DNA of 64,000 nucleotides from Haematobia irritans (Eukaryota; Arthropoda; Insecta; Diptera; Muscidae): the NCBI RefSeq assembly GCF_050003625.1, contig NC_134399.1, forward strand, positions 40,130,671 through 40,194,670, given 5' to 3'. Made by a program: the position numbers and the translations under genes. The notes beneath the pieces are model-generated. The model was given only the letters and a program-made list of their open reading frames with translations. It made no database searches and had not been told where the DNA came from. Of the stretch, positions 34,894-47,110 are shown piece by piece; the stretch's first letter is position 1; each line of letters opens with the position of its first letter.

Positions 34894-37276
34894 AAAAAGC
34901 AGCATCTTTGGCTCGGCATCAATACTAAAATATTTCTATACTTTAAAAACGGTATGACAAAGTTAATACACTGAAAGAATTGTGTTCTCTTATAAATTTC
35001 TTTAAAAATATATGAATTAGAGACACTTATCATGGCTTATGTGTTTATTTGATGTTAAAGAAAATACTTTATAGCAAATAGCAGTTTCGTTAGCCTAACA
35101 TTTTGTTCCGGAGGTATGTATTTATTTTCTGAGGTATGCTCAATATTTTCAGAGTGTAACATTTTAAACAAATTTTCTAGTTCTTCATTTACTTCTAGAA
35201 AATTGAAAGAAATAAAAAACTTTACCACATTTTTCTGTCTGTGTAAATTCCATGTTGTTACATCAACGTTGCAGAGTAAATGACCAAACTACTGATAAGT
35301 TAAAATATTTCAAACCACTATATATCATCCAATACCAAAAAGTTTCCAGAAAAAATCCAACTTTTATTAATGTTTGAATGAATCAAGTTAGCCAATGTGG
35401 TTCCTTTTTTCTCAAATACCACACCTGCTACGTCAACTTTAACCCGCCAACATATCCAACAAAATCCTGTCACACTCTGGTAGTCACTAAGACCAACAGC
35501 AACGTTCATTTTGTTGCAACTTTTTCTCTGGCACAATCATTTGTTTCACATGCGGGCGGCCGGCCTGGTTTTGAAAGCCATCACCGAGGAAATTTCATGC
35601 CAAGATGGATGAATAAAACTAAGCACGAAATCTATGGCCAACTATAACTCTGCGTAATGGTAAATATATAAAAATTATCATCAGAGAGTTTCTCGTTCAG
35701 TTCAGTCCTTTGCTTTCATTTAATTTCATTTGGATTTCTTAAATGGCAGAGACTTTCTGTCAATCGGCCATAAGCTTTTGCTTTTTTTTCTAATATCCTT
35801 GTGGTATTTTTCCATTTCGAATTTTTTGGTTGTGTGTTCTTTTTTTTGGTCCTTGTTGGGCCGTGTCATTTGGTCTGCTGCTGTATACAAACCAAGTTTT
35901 GTGGACATTTCCAAGCCAACAGGCATCAACCTGCTGGTTGTCCAAACCGATTTCTGAATGATGATTCACTATTGTTGTCGCTGAATGGTGGCCATAATCC
36001 CTGCTACATTACAAAGACCACTGCCGCCTCTACAGAGTGATGCTTTCATTCCAATTTCGAACAAGCAAAGCCGCCAATCTCGAACCCCCTCCCCTCCAAG
36101 AGAAAACTACTTGAGTTTTGGAGATTATTTATAAAGGTTGCCATTTCGGGTCAGCGAATGACAAGAGTTGGAGCTGCTTGGCCTGGAAAAACCAAACAAC
36201 ATGCATACCTAGAGAAAAACAAGGACCATAGAAAAAAACGTGGAAAATTTTAAAGCAAACCTGTCAATAATAGTTTAGAGGATCCCTCGTTAAGGACACA
36301 TTCAGTGGTTGGCAATCGGACATGGTTTTTTCTTCTGGTTGTCAACGGTATTTTTTCGCCACTTTCTTCCTTTTTTTGTGGAGAAGCTAGAAGCTGTGGA
36401 ACATCGTCAGGTTTTTGTGGATGGTGAATTATTTATTGAATGTACCCAGATTGCTTATAGAGTTAGTGAATGTGTTCGCATGACATATTAGCGGATAATT
36501 TCAAAGACAGCCCATTTTCCGAGCCACTGAAATTTTCAGTGTTCAGAATTTAAAATTGAAAAAGAAAACGATGTCTAAGTCAAATAAATGTTAAATGATA
36601 TTCAGGCCATTAATATTCATGGCTACATGGTTGGTATTCCAGGTAGGCCCAGTAGTAGAACAACATGTTTTTATTTCTTTTGGCTGGGAATTAATACACT
36701 ATGTTACCTCTCCCCGCCCCCTTACTTTGACACATATGTTTGGGATTCAGTTGTTCCGGGTGGGTGGCTAACTGCTTCATCACCTTAAGACTTGTTGGCA
36801 TAGATCATGTTTCATTATTTCCCCAGGAATGGGAACTTGATAGAGTGCAAAACGAATTAACCTTGAAAAGCTACCAGAGAATAACCGATTCAAACAATTC
36901 TTACTAGACCCACCATATTGTCTGCCACGTATAGAAAGATAGCTTCAACATATATCCCAAGCCCTTGGCCTAGTACCCAATGGTGCCTCACACTGCAAGT
37001 GGCGGCTTTACCTGCCTGCCTTAAGGCAAACCAGAGTAGCGAGACTGAAATTAACTTCAAACACGTGAGTGAAGGGAAAAATGATGAAAAAATAAACCTC
37101 GAACGTGTTTTGAATAGCAAATTGATGTAAAAGAACCCCCTGTACACAGGGAAAAAACACTAAGCGTGTTTAACATTTGTTGGCTATCATATGAACATGT
37201 CCATTTCGATTTATTTATGCACAGTCTTTTGAATCGGTATAAGTTTGGAGATACAACACAAAATTATCGAGTAATA
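34894..37276. other. mostly unique stretch, no gene recognised
   Basis: Overlapping short frames on both strands (35318-35647, 35726-36040, 36890-37147) have no recognisable domain. Codon content does not single out one strand. Confidence 0.45.
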
Positions 37277-37800
37277 ATTTTAATAAAATGGAATGCAATG
37301 CACTAATAGAAAAAGTTTCGTTATATTAACGAAATGTGTCATTAAAAGTGAGCCAATGGAAATATTTCGTTACACAGAAAAAAATTTCACGAAAATTTTT
37401 CCAATTAATTGAGTTTTAAAAAATATTCAATTAAAAATTTAATTGATTCAACAAATTTTTTAATTGAAATAAAAATCAATCACACAAATTAATAGTATCA
37501 ATTAAATATTTAATTGGATCAATTAATTTTTTAATTGACTGTCAATTATTTTTTTAATTGATACTATCATTTCTGTGATTGAAGACATTTCAATTAAAAA
37601 ATTAATTGGATCAATTAATTTCGTAATTGAATCAGAAAAAAGATTTTTGGTGTGTAATATTATGGCGAATTTTCTGTTAATCAACGTAACGTTTCGTACT
37701 ATTAACGAATATTTTCATTGTATTAATGAAAGTGTTTCCTTATATCAATGAAAAATTTTGGTTAGCTCAATTTTAATGAAATTTTGTGTGTGTGTGTGCA
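37277..37800. mobile_element. MITE-K (TTAACGAAA-rich) host of MITE-E4
   Basis: Repeated TTCGTTATATTAACGAAA-type motifs lie on both sides of MITE-E4 (37300-37372 and 37656-37800). Similar text occurs at 48172-48400 and 50105-50250. The motif is palindromic and dense at the outer parts. Boundaries are uncertain. Confidence 0.5.
37373..37654 (+). mobile_element. MITE-E4 (282 bp), TA-flanked
   Basis: It is flanked by TA at 37371-37372 and 37655-37656. It begins CACAGAAAAAAATTTCACG and ends AAAAAAGATTTTTGGTGTG. The interior alternates AATTAATTG and CAATTAAAAA palindromes and matches 58767-59128 in inverse orientation. It is inserted in MITE-K. Confidence 0.8.
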
Positions 37801-38112
37801 GTTTAACGATTATTTCATTTAGCTAAAAATGTTTTTCCTAACACTCAGAGAAAAATACTTTATAATATTAACGAATAATTTTCGTTGATTTCACAGATCT
37901 AACCTTCATCGAAAATCTATGGGGAATTTTAGCGTGAAATATTTACTCCAATGGGAAGCAATACGAACACCGAGAAAAATGTGAACCCACCATCAAAGCA
38001 AATGTAGATTTGTAGTAGAAAACAGTGACTAAAATATTTTGGTACTTGCAACATGATACAGAGATTTATTGAAGAAAATTTATTAAAAATACTAAATTTT
38101 TTTCTGTTGTTT

Positions 38113-38398
38113 CCCTACGGGAAATGGATCAACCACAGGACCGGTACAGGACTAGTCCCTGGTGTGCATGAACCAGTCTTAGTTCTGGTCAAGACGTATG
38201 GAAGGGACCGGTCACTTTAACATGGGTTTGTCATTGACGGGGTAAATTTACACTTTAGGACACGTCTTGGACTCGTTCCTTAGGACACGTCCTGGGACAT
38301 TTCAGTAGTGACTATTTAAAAACTGCGACAAACTGGATCACCGATACCAGTCCTGTGATAGGTCCGTCAGTGGCAATTTTCACCAATTTCCCGTAGGG
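38113..38398. mobile_element. GC-richer MITE with CCCTACGGGAAAT termini
   Basis: The termini CCCTACGGGAAATGG and CCCTACGGGAAATTGG are inverted at the two ends of a 286-bp segment. Its composition, about half GC by eye, stands out from the AT-rich flanks. Internal GGACCGG and GGACTAGTCC palindromes and several AGGACACGTC-type repeats are present. Flanking TT may be the target duplication. It interrupts a relative of MITE-M. The superfamily is unknown. Confidence 0.75.
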
Positions 38399-38500
38399 TT
38401 ATTATTTGGAAGGAAAAAATTGGATTTAAAAATTATTAAAATGTCCATAGCGCTATATGAAGCGCTATATTCAAGACAGACACAATTTATGAAAAATTTA

Positions 38501-38943
38501 CTCAGTTGAGAAACTCATGAACTTAATTTAAGCTAACTTTACCAATTGTAAGAAAATATTAACAATTTTCATATTTAGTAAAACTTTGTATTTCATTTGT
38601 ATAAAACTTTTTTTTCTCTTTTTTAGTTCACGTCATTAAAGTAAGCTAAGAATAAGTAAAATAAGAAAATTTGTCTCACATTTGTTAAAATTGAACTAAA
38701 ATCAACCAATTTTCATGAACCGGAATAAAATTAAATTGGCTATAAAAAATTTCGTTGTCTGGGGAAATGTCAACGAAAACTAAACTTAGCCGAATTTGGA
38801 GGTTTTTGCAAAACTTCGCCATCTTTAAAATAAAGACTAAAACTTCAACGGAGGAGGATTTGGGTCCTAAATTTAATAAAAAAAAATTTAAAGCAAAAAT
38901 GATAAACTTTATTTTAATCATTATTGCAATGATGCAATTTCCT
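38501..38943. other. AT-rich stretch, nothing recognised
   Basis: Overlapping frames at 38685-38951 (minus) and 38755-38985 (plus), 76-88 codons, oppose each other and match no family I know. Confidence 0.4.
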
Positions 38944-39748
38944 ACACGCAAAAAAATAATTCTTTCCTCCCAAACGAAATTTTAGACAAAGTTCGTTTCT
39001 CATTTGCTTTTCGTTGAAAGGAAGTGTATTTGGAAGAAAGGTATATACTTTTTGCGATAAACGTTTATTCTTTTCCAGGATGTAAAAACAATTTCATAAA
39101 TACTAACTCAAAAAAAAAATTTCTGGCTAATTGCATTTTCCCTCAAATCTTTCTTACTTCCACAAAGTTTTTTAGTTCTTAGCACTTTTTCTGTAATACA
39201 AACAATGTAGAAGAAATTATACGATTTTATAAATTTTTAACTATCCACTGAGCCATGTAGCCGTTACCCATTTAAGTTATATTTATATAGCATAGCTTGC
39301 GGCGCCCACGAGCCGATTAAACAAAGTTTATTTAACAGAAAAATACATTTAGTTGGGTACCGTGGAGCAGTGGTTGCTACGTCCGACTTACATGCCAAGG
39401 GTCGTGGGTTAGATCCCTGCTTCGACCAAAGCTTCTTTTTTACATATATTCCAGATATGGTCGGAAGATTCCGAAAAATGTTCAACATAACATTCTACTA
39501 TATTAAATTTTTACTATGAACTGTAAAATGTGTCTTATTAAAGACCTAAAGTCAGAAAAGAACAGTGTTTGAGATAAACGAAATGGACTTGTTGTTGATT
39601 CAAAAATAACTTTTTTATTGAAAAAAATTAAAATTTTGTAACAAACGAAATTTTTTGGTGATAAAAGTTTATACTTTTCGAAGCAATTCAAAAAATTCTA
39701 ACAAAAGAAAAATGTTTTCCAAACGTTTTTTTTTTCTTTGCGTGTAAA
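38944..39748 (+). mobile_element. MITE-H1 (TACACGCAAA termini)
   Basis: The left end TACACGCAAAAAAATAATTC and right end TTTTTTCTTTGCGTGTA are inverted, with TA as probable target duplication. The first 400 bp match 51292-51780 closely (CTCCCAAACGAAATTTTAGA, TCGTTTCTCATTTGCTTTTC, GCTTGCGGCGCCCACGA). A tRNA-like module lies at 39354-39430, and a degraded piece of another, intact in copy H2, lies at 39241-39270. Confidence 0.75.
39354..39430 (+). repeat. tRNA-like module (SINE head) inside MITE-H1
   Basis: GGGTACCGTGGAGCAGTGGT carries an A-box-like region and GGTCGTGGGTTAGATCCC a B-box-like region, followed by TGCTTCGACCAAAG, which is also found after the B box of the SINE at 57207. It looks like a diverged SINE head rather than a functional tRNA gene, since the arms pair poorly. 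Confidence 0.6.
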
Positions 39749-39787
39749 ATTTCGATTCGATCATAATCCGTCAATATTTTTTTCAGT

Positions 39788-39935
39788 GCAGAAGGAGATG
39801 ATATAGACACATGATGTCTTTTGCAATAATGGTCATGGCAGGCCCCTGAGTCGATCTAGCCATGTTCGTATTTCCGTCCGTCCTTCTGTCCATCTTTCAG
39901 CCTGTCTGTGAACGCATTTTTGCGATCAACGTCTA
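39788..39935 (+). mobile_element. Helentron-like family D fragment
   Basis: GCAGAAGGAGATGATATAGA, CACATGATGTCTTTTGC and CCCCTGAGTCGATCTAGCC match the family D 5' region (AGAAGGAGACGAGATAGACA at 18508), followed by a GTCCGTCC block. Both ends are missing. Confidence 0.75.
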
Positions 39936-39944
39936 CACTGAAAA

Positions 39945-40578
39945 AATATTTACGTGGTATTAATGATTATGCAAACTTAATTTTAGGACACGCACTTTAT
40001 ACAATATTGAGGACAAATTCCTATAAAATAATGAAATTTTCATTAAAAGAAAATTTCTAGTATTTGCTTCAAAATAATTTTGTATTAAATTTAGGACACA
40101 AAGTTTCCAAATGTGCATTCCTCCATTAAAGTCACATGTCTTCTAACAAAGGCAAATTTTCCTTAAGCAAAGAAAAACATTTTTTGATTTGAGGAAATCA
40201 TCCACTAATAAACTGAAATATTGAATCTTTATATTTTATAGCTCATTCACATTAGGCTCGATATCTACTAAAAGTGGATTTGAAATCCCTTTTTTTATAA
40301 GGCAAATGACAGTTGAAATCTAGTTACAGTGGATTTTGGAGGTGTAATGTATATGAAGTATTAGATTAAAAGGCTTCAAATATAGGTTAAGGCCTATTTT
40401 GAGAATTTGATATCTTTGCTTTTTTGGAATTAGGAAAATATTTTTTTATTTTAAAGTTTCTGTTATAATTTGTATTTTTAATTTGGCATTTTTCTTGTTC
40501 GCGAATAGCTTTATTAGTTTTTGGCAAAAAGAGTATGAAAATTCCATAAATAAAATCTAAAGGTGCTAATTTTTCAGT
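39945..40578 (+). mobile_element. MITE-F2
   Basis: It starts CACTGAAAAAATATTTACGT and ends near CTAATTTTTCAGT, giving a short inverted terminus ACTGAAAAA. It matches MITE-F1 at 14484 over most of its length. Confidence 0.65.
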
Positions 40579-41944
40579 ACAATTATAAAAGTATCATGTT
40601 GAATATTTTGTATCGTCTACTCTACGTCTGAGGAACACTGTGCCTCCTTCACATAGTCCGTCCTTGGTTGTGTCCATTGGAGACAGTGTTCGTGATTTTA
40701 CAACGTTAACTGTGTTTATGGGACTAAATGTTATTTATAACATAAACCTTAACGTCTCCTGCCACCCTTCCAGGCCTCCAAACTTACTCTACGGAAAGCG
40801 AATGTATTTGGTGGGAATATGTGGCGGGACATTAGACAGAGTTACGTCATCTATGGAAAGGAAGTATCACAACACACAGCCAACCTCATACCACATAAAA
40901 TACGGCGATGGAATCAACGAAAAGCAAAGTGAAAAAATTAGGAATCGTTTGCCTTTGCTGGCATGATGAGAAATTTATAAAGATTTGTTTATTGGCATGA
41001 TGGTTAATAGCAGCAACTACAGCTACAACACAGTTCTTGTGATATTTGATGGAATTTCTTGGTAACGACGAAATGCCTGCATGGTTGAAATCACGTCAAA
41101 AGAACCACACTAAGTAAATATGGCAACCCATACCCAGAATACTGGTAAGCCAACCAAAAAACTCCTCCCCTCGTTTTACTTGGTCTTAAATCGATCCGAA
41201 TAGGATTTGGCCTACCAAATATGGCGAATAACTAAATACAAAAACTGTTTTGGTAAAAAGAGGATGTCGCCATCGTCATCATCATCATCATATTCCATCA
41301 GGCATAGTAAAATTCTTTACTTTTCTATTCGTGTGGAACGAGCCAATCGTTTCTAATGCAAAGGCTAAGTAGGAAAATAAAATTTAATTCATTTAAACAA
41401 GGCGAGTTAGTGGAGGGTATATATTCTGTCTCAAAAGGAATTGTACAAATATTCCTAGAAGGGAATGTGGTGATACAAAAATATTTTGAGGGCTTTTCGA
41501 TTTTGATTGAGTGAGAAATTTTAGGAAAACCTATGGGCTTTTTTAATAAAAAATGGAGATTCTCTATTTGAAGGACGAATATAATTTTATAATTTTTTTT
41601 TTTAAACTATCATCAATTATCGTTTCATATACAGATGGATGATGAACATGTCACTTTCCAATTATGAGGGTAGTGTTATTTTTTGTTTAACCCAGTGAAA
41701 ATGACTTTCTGTGAATTCCAAGTCAAATCATATGCGAGTCCAACTTGCGAGCTTTGATAATGCCAAAAAATATTACCGAACCTAATAACAATTGCACCAC
41801 ACTCACTCTCATTACGGGGAGTAGACAAACCACTTTTGAAAAGTTTTCTATTTGTTTAAGCCTTACATAAGCAATCACACTCAACCACTGAATTCTAGCT
41901 CTCCTCCAATAATCATCATCTTTGCATAGCTTTATAATCTTTGC
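40579..41944. other. unique stretch, one unassigned open frame
   Basis: The plus-strand frame at 40640-40966 (108 codons, MPPSHSPSLVV start) is one of the longer non-repeat frames in the window and is not repeated elsewhere in it. I recognise no domain, signal peptide or splice context and do not call it a gene. A CATCATCATCAT tract lies near 41278-41290. Confidence 0.4.
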
Positions 41945-44008
41945 TCAATAGAAAATTTTGTCAAAATTTTATTTCTATAGAAAATTTTGTCAAAATTGTA
42001 TTTCTATAGAAAATTTTGTCAACATTTTATTTCTGTAGAAAATTTAGTCAAACTATTAGTTCTATAGAAAATTGTGTCAACATTTTATTTCTATGGAAAA
42101 TTTAGTCAAAATTTTAGTTCTATAGAAAATTTAGTCAAAATTTTAGTTCTATAGAAAATTTTGTCAAAAATTTTATTTCTATGGAAAATTTTGTCAAAAT
42201 TTTATTTTTATAAAAAATTTTGACAAAATTTTAGTTCTAAGAAAAATTTGGCAAAATTTTAATTCTATAGAAAATTTTGTCAAAATTGTATTTCTATAGA
42301 AAATTTTGTGAAAATTTTATTCCTATAGAAAATTTTGTCAAAATTTTATTTTCAAACAAAATTGTGTGAAAATTTTAGTTCTATAGAAAATTTTGTCAAA
42401 ATTTTATTTCTATAGAAAATTTTGTCAAAAATTTTATTTCTATAGAAAATTTAGTCAAAATCGTATTTCTGTAGGAATTTCTGTCAAAATTTTATTGCTA
42501 TAGAAAATATTGTGAAAATTTTATTTCTATAGAAGATTTTTGCAAAATTTTATTTCTATAGAAAATTTTGTCAAAATTTTATTTCTATTGAAAATTTTGT
42601 CAAAATTTTATTTCTGTAGAAAATTTTTTCAAAATTTTATTTCTATAGAAAATTTTATCAAAAATTTTATTTCTATAGAAAACTTAGTCAAAATTTTATT
42701 TCTATAGAAAATTTTGTCAAAATTTTAGTTCTATGGAAAATTTTGTCAAAATTTTAGTTCTACAGAAAATTTTGTCAAAATTTTAGTTCTATAGAAAATT
42801 TTGTCAAAAATTTTATTTCCTGTCAAAATTTTAGTTCTATAGAAAATTTTGTCAAAAATTTTATTTCTTGTCAAAATTTTAGTTCTATAGAAAATTTTGT
42901 CAAAATTTTAGTTCTATAGAAAATTTTGTCAAAATTTTATTTCTATAGAAAATTTTGTCAAAAAATTTATTTCTATAGAAAATTTAGTCAAAATCGTATT
43001 TCTATAGGAATTTCTGTCAAAATTTTATTGCTATAGAAAATGTTGTCACAATTTTATTTCTATAGAAGATTTTGTCAAAATTGTATTCATATAGAAGATT
43101 TGTCAAAATTTTATTTCTATGGAAAATTTTTCAAAATGTTATTTCTATAGAAAATTTTGTGAAAATTTTAATTTTATAGAAAATTTTATCAAAATTTTAT
43201 TTCTATAGAAAATTTTGTCAAAATTTTTATTTCTATAGAAAGTTTTGTCAAAATTTTATTTCTATAGAAAATTTTATCAAAGTCTTATTTCTATAGAAAA
43301 TTTTGTCAAATTTTATTTCTATAGAAATAAAATATTGAAAAATTTTGTCAAAATTGTATTCCAATAGAAAATTTTGTCAACATTTTATTTCTATGGAAAA
43401 TTTCGTTAAAATTTTATTTCTATAGAAAATTTTGTCAAAATTTTATTCCTATAGAAAATTTTGTCAAAATTTTATTTCTATAGAAAATTTTGTCAAAATT
43501 TTATTTCTATAGAAAATTTTGTCAAAATTTTATTTCTATAGAAAATTTTGTCACAATTTTATTTCTATAGAAAATTTTGTCAGTCTTATTTCTGTAGAAA
43601 ATTTTGTCAAATTTTATTTCTATAGAAAATTTTGTGAAAAATTCTATTTCTATGGAAAATTTTGTCAAAATTTTATTGCTATAAAAATTTTATCAAAATT
43701 TTATTGCTATAGAAAATTTTGTCAAAATTTTATTCCTATAGAAAATTTGTCACAATTTTAGTTCTATAGAAAATTTTGTCAATATTTTATTTCTATAGAA
43801 GATTTTGTCAAAATATTTTTTTCCATAGAAAATTTAGTCAAAATTTTATTTCTATAGAAAATTTTGTCAAAATTTTATTTCTATACAAAATGTTGTCAAA
43901 ATTTTATTTCTATATAATATTTTGTTAAAATTGTATTTTTATAGAAAATTTTGTCAAAATTTTCTTTTTATAGAAAATTTTGTCAAAAATTTTATTTCTA
44001 TAGAAAAT
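41945..44008 (+). repeat. 29-bp satellite array (largest, about 2.1 kb)
   Basis: About 70 head-to-tail units alternate TATTTCTATAGAAAATTTTG and TCAAAATTT. Most units differ by one to three substitutions, commonly TATTTC to TAGTTC or ATAG to ATGG. A few 1-2 bp indels keep the period near 29. This orientation is opposite to that of 3476-5765. The frame at 43519-43761 is a repeat artefact. Confidence 0.97.
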
Positions 44009-44555
44009 TTTGACAAACATTCTTTTCCTCTGTTGGTTAAGCTACACTTGTAGTTTAGTCAATGTATGGTTTTAAGCTGAAATCAAAAAACAACAACAAT
44101 TATTAAAGAACAAAAACCAACAATAACAAAACAAAACGAATGAAAGAAAGAAAGAAGAGGAAGCACGCTCAAAATAAAACCGAGCAAACTTCACTCAAAT
44201 CGATGATTTGATGGTGGCAAAGGAAAAGAGAGATGTTTGTACGAATTTATTTCGGCATAAGCCTGCTATCAATGTAAAGCCTGTTTTCGGAGGGTTCAAG
44301 TGTGATTTATTGTTGGGTTTAATGAACTGCCTGAATTTAGTCTGATAATTGGTTGATAGTTTTGCTGCAAGTAGAGGATGCTGATGAGGAATATGGTAAT
44401 TCCGAAACGTGCGTCCATCCAACCATCTTGAAGTCTATAGGGCTTTGCCCAAATAAATTTGACAAACATTCTTTTCTTCTGTTGGTTAAGCTACACTTGT
44501 AGTTTAGTCAATGTATGGTTTTAAGCTGAAATCAAAAAAACAACAAAAATTTTGT
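44009..44555 (+). repeat. linker block bracketed by 88-bp direct repeats
   Basis: GACAAACATTCTTTTCCTCT through AGCTGAAATCAAAAAACAAC is present at 44009-44098 and 44459-44546. Between them lies a segment with AAAGAAAGAAAGAAGAGGAA and a complex-looking piece (44185-44455) whose inverse complement, beginning GATGGTTGGATGGACGCACG, also occurs at 49845-49905 in the hAT element. The minus-strand frame at 44195-44422 belongs to this repeat. The linker also occurs in inverse at 3668, 4333 and 49735, always beside satellite. Confidence 0.85.
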
Positions 44556-45205
44556 CAAATTTTATTTCTATAGAAAATTTTGTCAAAAATTTTATTTCTA
44601 TAGAAACTTTTGTCAAAATTTTAATGCTATAAAATTTTTTTCAAAATTTTATTGCTATAAAATTTTTTTCAAAATTTTATTACTATAGAAAATTTTGTCA
44701 AAATTTTATTTCTATAGAAGATTTTGTCAAAATTTTATTTCTATGGAAAATTTTGTCAAAATTGTATTTCTATGGAAAATTTTGTCAAAATTTTATTTCT
44801 ATGGAAAATTTTGTCAAAATTTTATTTCTATAGAAAATTTTGTTAAAGTCTTATTTCTGTAGAAAATTTTGTCAAATTTTATTTCTATAGAAAATTTTGT
44901 CAAAAATTTTTCTTTTGGAAAATTTTGCCAAATTTTTACTTCTGTAGAAAATTTTCTATCAAATATTTTATTTCTATAGAAAATTTTGTCAATATTTTAT
45001 ATCTATAGAAAATTTTGTCAAAATTTTATATCTATGGAAAATTTTTTCAAAATTTTATATCTATAGAAAATTTTGTCAAAATTTTATTTATATGGAAAAT
45101 TTTTTCAAAATTTTATATCTATAGAAAATTTTGTAAAAATTTTATTTTTGTAGAAAATTTTGTGAAAATTGTTTTTCTATAGAAAATGTTGTCAAAAGTT
45201 TATTT
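44556..45205 (+). repeat. 29-bp satellite array, continued
   Basis: About 22 units of the same satellite and orientation as 41945-44008. Several units carry a variant (TATATCTATGGAAAATTTTT) shared with the units inside the hAT element at 49310-49740. Confidence 0.95.
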
Positions 45206-46282
45206 ATTATAAACTTTTCAATTATTTTCTTGGTGCCTATGTGTTTGCTTCCACATTTCGTCCGGTTTAATATTTTTCGGAAATGTAATAATTCATTCAT
45301 CGTAATTTATCATTTCTCAGTCAGAATTTATTTAAATTACTGGGGTTGTTATAGAGTTTATAAAAGAAACATTTTGAGGGATAAAGAAGTTTCTCCTGCT
45401 TGCCTGACAAGCCAATGTGATAAGACCACTGGTCTGCTGCTTCACAAAAACTTTTAGCTCTTCTTGTTATCATTGGAATTTTTTCATGTCAATATTACAA
45501 AAAAAGTTTTACAGGCAACAGGTAGCATTAAGATTTGTGGCTATAGAATCAATGATTTAAGTGGTTAACATTCAAAAGGAATTGCTTTTTTTTCTCAAAA
45601 CTAACAACCATCTGCTTTTATAAAGGATTTGTACTGCGAAAAGCTCTCTTTAAATAAAATTCCACGGATTTGCCATTTATGAAGTTTTACTTTCCTGGAA
45701 ACTTTTATGTGAGTGTACTTTAAATCCGAGTATCTCTAAGAAACATCAAATTATCTCAAGGTCTTAGATACATCAGATGGTTTTACAAAATCCTTCATAA
45801 CAACACTCGCTTACTGTTTTTTTTTTGTTGGTAGCGTAAATCTTACTACTTAACATCTTATCCCAGCTACCGCCTGGTTTCTTTGAATTATTTCTCGTCT
45901 CGTGCCAGGCAACAAAGATATTTCCGGGAAATTGTATGTCAAATAAGTTTTACGTTTCATGGAAATTAAATGAAAACTTTTAATGGTGTATCATTTCATC
46001 TTCGTCCTCTAGCCACAGGACTTAGTGGCGGGGGAGGGCACATGACTGACGAAGCATTATGCCTACATGGTAGATATTTTCAAAACTAATTGCAAACACC
46101 CCAGATTCAAGTATTATGTATGATAAGTGCAAGTTAATGAGTTAGACGTGGGCGTATCTTAAAAAATCTTTTAAAGTAATATAGATTAGAAACCACTAAA
46201 CTATAAAAGAAAATTCTGGGAAAAATTAAAAAAACCCAATATGTGGGATAACCTTCAAATCTTTACAATGGGGTAGAAGAGT
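45206..46282. other. unique stretch, nothing recognised
   Basis: No repeat family or coding domain was seen. The 75-codon frame at 45230-45457 overlaps the satellite edge and is unassigned. Confidence 0.45.
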
Positions 46283-47110
46283 TTGAAGAATGATGAAGTT
46301 GTGATAAATGTAACTTTAAAAAATTCATGTCACTCGCTGATGACGATGATCATGGAATACAAAGACATGATCAATGAATTCACAGAATACGGTAGGATCC
46401 TCACCACATGGGTATCAGGACCTACCGGAATAAGAGGAAACGTAAAGGCAAATGAACTGGCGATAAAAGCTACGACACATAGGGAAGTGAACTTAGTGAA
46501 CGGAAAGCCAAGCCAATAGAGGCAACGCGGACCGAGCTAGAATTTACATGGTATGCTATGTGGACCAATGCAAAGGACGGAAGGGCGACGAATATACTAT
46601 GGAGTGACGCAGACAAGAAATAATCCGCAAAACTAGTCAAGGAGAGTAGGACGACAGTTGGGAGGGTCGTGGGAATAATCACCGGGCGTCTAGAATTGGG
46701 AGCTCTTCTATACCGAATAGAAGCAGCCTAGGATGGTGCATGTAGGGCGTGTTTTGAGGTTTAAAAACAAACCCAATGTGATGGTTTTTGAAACAAAAAC
46801 CGGCATAAACGATTTTCATAAAAGCATCGAATTTTGAAACGAAAGTCAAAATTTTTTATGTCACAAAAATCAACGGAAAAAAATAATTCGATAATTTTTC
46901 AAAAATCCAGTTAGTTTGATCACTGTATAGCTCTGCGTTTACTAGGCCAAGAGTTAACAATATTGTTGAAAAGATTATTCGATACTTGGCCCATCCTAGA
47001 AACAGGGACTTTAGATAGATTAGGGAATACGTAAAGGGTTAAAAGAAGGATTAAAGTGCACGACAAACCGAATATTGGCTTAGGCGTATGTCAGCCGACA
47101 TAAGACGGAA
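46283..47110 (+). pseudogene. non-LTR retrotransposon ORF2 remnant: RNase H and C-terminal region
   Basis: Residues TTWVSGPTGIRGNVKANELA near 46400-46460 match the RNase H motif W-V-P-G-H-x-G-I-x-G-N-x-x-A-D-x-L-A, with the catalytic-motif His and Asp replaced by Pro-Thr and Asn. Downstream, after frame changes, VGRVVGIITGRLELG and a CRACF stretch (about 46640-46760) resemble the conserved region that follows RNase H in R1/I-type elements. LCIARQELTILLK-like text near 46940 fits the very C-terminus. Several stops and shifts are present, and no reverse transcriptase domain lies upstream. It is a dead 5'-truncated copy. Confidence 0.7.

Noticed and set aside
43519..43761. Phe/Tyr/Lys-rich frames in satellite arrays as genes
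   Set aside because: The 29-bp period produces a rotating frame with few stops. Composition follows the repeat.
44195..44422. 75-codon minus-strand frame as a gene
   Set aside because: The same text recurs in inverse at 49845-49905 inside a hAT element and lies in the satellite linker unit, so it is repeat DNA.
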